Shown piece by piece: positions 62,701 through 64,000 of a stretch of 64,000 bases of DNA. Positions within the stretch are counted from its first letter, which is position 1, and every line of letters begins with the position of its first letter. Position numbers and translations under genes: made by a program. The notes beneath the pieces are model-generated. The model made no database searches. It was not told the origin of the DNA and worked only from the letters and a program-made list of their open reading frames with translations. The DNA is from Variovorax sp. UMC13 (GTDB taxonomy: Bacteria > Pseudomonadota > Gammaproteobacteria > Burkholderiales > Burkholderiaceae_C), in contig NZ_LZZW01000012.1 in the NCBI RefSeq assembly GCF_014170375.1, positions 1-64,000 of the forward strand, read 5' to 3'.

Positions 62701-64000
62701 AACGACCCGGTGCAGGACCCGGCCTTCGAGCACTACCTGCTGCAGGACCTGGACACGCGCGAACTGCTGCCGCTCACGCCCGCCAGCCGCGGCGGCAGCG
62801 CCGCGCGGCATCGCGTGCGCCACGGCCAGGGCTACACCGTGTTCGAGTGCCTGCACCACAACATGGTGCTCGAGACCACCTTCTTCGCCGACCGCGACGA
62901 GCGCATGAAGCTGGTCCAGGTGCAGGTGCGCAACGAAGGCGTCGGCCGGCGCCGCCTGCGCGCGCTGGCGATGGTCGAGTGGCAGATGGGGGCCGCACGC
63001 GGCGAGCGCCGCACGGTGCACAGCTGGAAGGGCGAAGGCCTGCCGGCGGTGTTCGGCCAGCAGCGCGAATCCAGCGCGGGCTTCGGCGGCAGCACGGCCT
63101 TCGTCGCGCTGGCCGGCCTGCCGGGCGCGGTGCAGTGGACCTGCGAGCGCAGCGAATTTTTCGCCGGCCATGGCGGCATCGAGGTGCCCGACACGCTGGG
63201 CCAGCGTGCCGGCAGCGGGCTCGATGCCTGCGCGGCGATCGGCGCCGAGTTCACGCTCGAGGCTGGCCAGGGCCTGCGCTTCTGCTTCATGCTAGGCCAG
63301 GCCGACGATGCCGAAGCCGCCACCCAACTGGCCCGCCGCTGGCAGGCGCGCGACGTGGACCAGGCGCTGCAACAGGCGCGCGGCTTCTGGGACGAGCTGC
63401 TGGGCCGGCTGCAGGTGCGCACGCCCGACCCGCTGTTCGATGCCATGGTCAACCGCTGGCTGGTCTACCAGACGCTGGTCTGCCGGCTCTGGTCGAAGGC
63501 CGGCTTCTACCAGGCCGGCGGCGCCTTCGGCTTCCGCGACCAGCTGCAGGACGCGATGGCGTTCGCGCTGACCGACCCGGCGCGGCTGCGCGAGCAGATC
63601 CTCGTCAACGCGGCACGACAGTTCCCCGAGGGCGACGTGCAGCACTGGTGGCACATGCCTGGCGGCGCGGGCGTGCGCACGCATTTCTCCGACGACCTGC
63701 TGTGGCTGCCCTACGCGGTGGCGCACTATGTCGAGGTGTCGGGCGACGCCACGGTGCTCGAACACGTCGTGCCCTTCATCGACGGCCCGGCGATCCCCGA
63801 AGGCGCGGAAGACGCCTACTACGCGCCGCACACCAGCCCTGAACGCGCCAACGTTTACGAGCACGGCGCGCGCGCCATCGACCACAGCCTGGCGGTCGGC
63901 GTGCACGGCCTGCCGCTGATGGGCACGGGCGACTGGAACGACGGCATGAACCGCGTCGGCCACGAGGGCCGCGGCGAATCGGTGTGGCTGGCCTGGTTCC
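56710..64000 (+). CDS. ndvB: Cyclic beta-1,2-glucan synthase NdvB/ChvB-type (3' end outside window)
   Basis: Giant inner-membrane enzyme that makes osmoregulated periplasmic glucans; at least 2430 residues are present and the frame runs off the end. An N-terminal region with membrane helices (about residues 420-480) is followed by a GT84 glycosyltransferase with Asp643/Asp645 in TLDSDTGLPPG. More helices follow (about 825-875 and 955-1000), then a glucoamylase-like domain (TSPTNIGMYLL, near residue 1053). GH94 phosphorylase-like modules follow, with the catalytic Asp2411 in GDWNDGMNRVG. I place the start at GTG 56710 because it directly follows the small gene; no in-frame ATG lies close by. 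Confidence 0.93.
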   Translation, partial: MTAAAVIARLATLSTYARHLLQRPHAPVPPPIRAELFGTQRFKQHGRSLARAQGVQGADEAHASAPFFPRVEENLASLRSAFDYIALISQSGRYVSPAAEWLLDNFHLVEAQLQQIREGVPRSYYARLPKLADAPLAGLPRVYGIAWAYVAHTDSVLNKELFTAFLDAYQDVDELTLGELWALPTTLRVVLLENLRRVAESIAENKVARELAHAVWDAADALSATELDLLYATVCERGLQASYCTQLWQRLPAERGARPPPLFAWTEANCPNGPLLVEQAQTAQAAANLTVGNIITTLRLIGQVEWVDLIEPVSRSLRVLRELPSFAAESERTRQQITHAMEQVARSSERTERSVAEAVLRLARKTPVAKGQRSGAERTAGYHLFGLGRPALVAALAASRPGKPPRRAARTPPRPARQWRLPLYLGSIALGTASMLALVVHGLHRVGVGEIDGIAVLALLLMAWPLSEAVIALLHRIVAESVRVQALPRLDFATGIPAAHRVLVVIPTLLSSTESNAQLVQRLELHWLANREPYAQFALLTDWADAAQATLPGDEALLADALRRIAALNALHPAAEGAVPRFLLLHRPRSWCETEQRWIGWERKRGKLEMLLRLLAAGDASGFLPLAPGLRLAAPIPYVLTLDSDTGLPPGTLRELVAIAAHPLNAPQLDADGRRVVAGFGILQPRVVTPLPTREERSAFHWMFAGQCGIDPYSSGASDIYQDLFGSGSFTGKGLLDVQAVHATLDRRLPDGAVLSHDLLEGSVARCAVVSDLVLIEDHPHHAGVSASRIHRWTRGDWQLLPLMLRAPRFGIDALGLWKMSDNLRRALVLPASAALLVLAVFSQAMPLRWAFAAVVSALAFGPLLGALAGLVPTRRSIELRHFFDVGLTELVRALTGALWQFSQLAAQTRLLLDATLRAAWRLLVSRRRLLEWTTAAQAQAQARYGLWAFVRASAPLSLLCLALAIAALWSPHPLAGGLLFGLWALAPLTAWWASRVPRADGEALPAAQRAYLETLARDTWRFFEHVVGPEDNHLPPDNLQLEPETTTAHRTSPTNIGMYLLASCCARDFGWLDDAALAARLEATLASVDRLPKHRGHLYNWYDTQTLAVLQPAYVSSVDSGNLAGHLLAVAQACRGFASTANDDGSRAALQALAARCEALCHGMDFRGLYDPKRHLFHIGLRVDDDVLDASYYDLLASESRLLSFLAIAKGDVPRRHWMALGRPFLSVGAQSGLKSWSGSMFEYLMPALVMAEPDDGLLQVANLAAVREQQAFGRAQGLPWGVSESAYFARDHSLAYQYSPFGVPRLALRRTPPTDRVVAPYASAMAAQVAPGDAVANLRRLEALGARGDFGFFDAVDFTLSRQPEGEPQTVVRNFMAHHQGMSLVALCNVLRDGAPQRWFGSAPLVQAHIALLHERTPRQIIGSADPRPPPEPSVADEAPAHQPRLVDPMQPGFQPTHLLSNGRYTVALRASGAGVSRWRSFNVTRWRDDPLRDGHGTFFYVRDANGTALTSLTSLPAPGKGWQYRTRFLADQAQFEAGGPGLQTRITVLISPEDDTELRTVTLHNTDTEARTLELISYFEPVLSNPKADEAHPAFANLFVETRWDPALRALLLSRKPRLHGDAVVAAAHFLASTDAHVLDVDCMADRRAFLGRNHTLATPRLDAQPVDAAGAPVNGLDPIACLRVRLRIAAGATARLSFATTADLDLETLMPRIDRYLQPMHVERAMRMAATLAQVRLRDLAIDPVKTRALQDLTTILTYTTPRVMSDRGPIDLRQIWRFGISGDKPIVLVHIHSTIGMGLLNTLLRAQPWWGFGGVACDLVVLNGEPNSYLMPLQREIEALRARVAHETQNSFPRNDAAGFYLLRDAEVAASEKAALSTFARAVFRADGRSLEAQVAALRDAAVPAVADAAVPHTPLALRPAPTQVDAAAQPPQGGFDAESGEFRFEVDLNRRTPKPWINVIANASFGFQVSESGTGYTWAVNSRMHQLTPWSNDPVQDPAFEHYLLQDLDTRELLPLTPASRGGSAARHRVRHGQGYTVFECLHHNMVLETTFFADRDERMKLVQVQVRNEGVGRRRLRALAMVEWQMGAARGERRTVHSWKGEGLPAVFGQQRESSAGFGGSTAFVALAGLPGAVQWTCERSEFFAGHGGIEVPDTLGQRAGSGLDACAAIGAEFTLEAGQGLRFCFMLGQADDAEAATQLARRWQARDVDQALQQARGFWDELLGRLQVRTPDPLFDAMVNRWLVYQTLVCRLWSKAGFYQAGGAFGFRDQLQDAMAFALTDPARLREQILVNAARQFPEGDVQHWWHMPGGAGVRTHFSDDLLWLPYAVAHYVEVSGDATVLEHVVPFIDGPAIPEGAEDAYYAPHTSPERANVYEHGARAIDHSLAVGVHGLPLMGTGDWNDGMNRVGHEGRGESVWLAWF

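Noticed and set aside
57249..63842. A same-strand frame of about 2200 codons inside ndvB
   Set aside because: It is out of frame with a gene whose domains and catalytic residues are clear; its translation is Arg/Ala/Gly-rich without motifs. It results from high GC at third positions.

Overview
This 64 kb window is high-GC chromosomal DNA from a beta-proteobacterium of the order Burkholderiales, most likely family Comamonadaceae and Variovorax-like. The assignment rests on gene order (fimV-truA-trpFBA-accD; rpmF-plsX-fabHDG-acpP-fabF followed by rpoE-rseA-rseB-mucD; lepA-lepB-DUF4845-rnc-era-recO-pdxJ-acpS-nagZ; rne-rluC-gph-sppA; hemCDXY next to ppc), on uniformly GC-rich third positions, and on frequent GTG/TTG starts. 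It is inferred from layout and protein character, not from a database search. I see no rRNA, tRNA, insertion sequence, prophage or CRISPR array.

Layout. 1-5665 (+): the 3' end of fimV (apparently frameshifted), truA, the tryptophan genes trpF, trpB, trpA, and accD. 5713-10459: a YggT membrane protein (-), then a Lon-N-domain protein, lysS, a YegD-type Hsp70 and a YgjP-type zinc metallopeptidase (all +). 10467-18598 (-): lepA, lepB, DUF4845, rnc, era, recO, pdxJ, acpS, nagZ, closely spaced and often overlapping by 4 bases. 18599-19120: a 520-base intergenic region with two intrinsic terminators, promoter-like boxes, a possible short RNA and a 43-codon reading frame. 19121-30133 (-): DUF177, rpmF, plsX, fabH, fabD, fabG, acpP, fabF, a YgfX-like gene, rpoE, rseA, rseB, mucD, which joins fatty-acid synthesis to envelope-stress control. 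30172-32649 (+): maf, an RsmI-like methylase and an MFS transporter. 32657-35861 (-): rluC, gph, a Rieske protein and an S49 peptidase. 36405-39653 (+): rne, with a 540-base leader and a strong terminator.

40035-49084 is an exopolysaccharide locus. An AT-rich promoter region precedes five forward genes: phosphoglycosyl transferase, GDP-fucose synthase, a glycosyltransferase, an O-antigen-ligase/polymerase-like protein and a WcaI-like glycosyltransferase. These converge on reverse-strand wza-wzc across a bidirectional terminator with a 20-bp stem. 49311-53360 (-) is hemC-hemD-hemX-hemY, divergent from ppc (+). The window ends with a 72-residue membrane peptide directly followed by a very large cyclic beta-glucan synthase (NdvB type) that runs off the end. 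A MerR-type promoter arrangement precedes this pair.

Most genes are core functions: tRNA modification, tryptophan, lipid, heme and PLP synthesis, RNA processing and envelope stress. The accessory content is the polysaccharide locus and the glucan synthase. The features most worth follow-up are non-coding: the MerR-like promoter before ndvB, the structured leader and terminator before lepA, the rpmF and rne leaders, and the palindromes in the two polysaccharide promoters.
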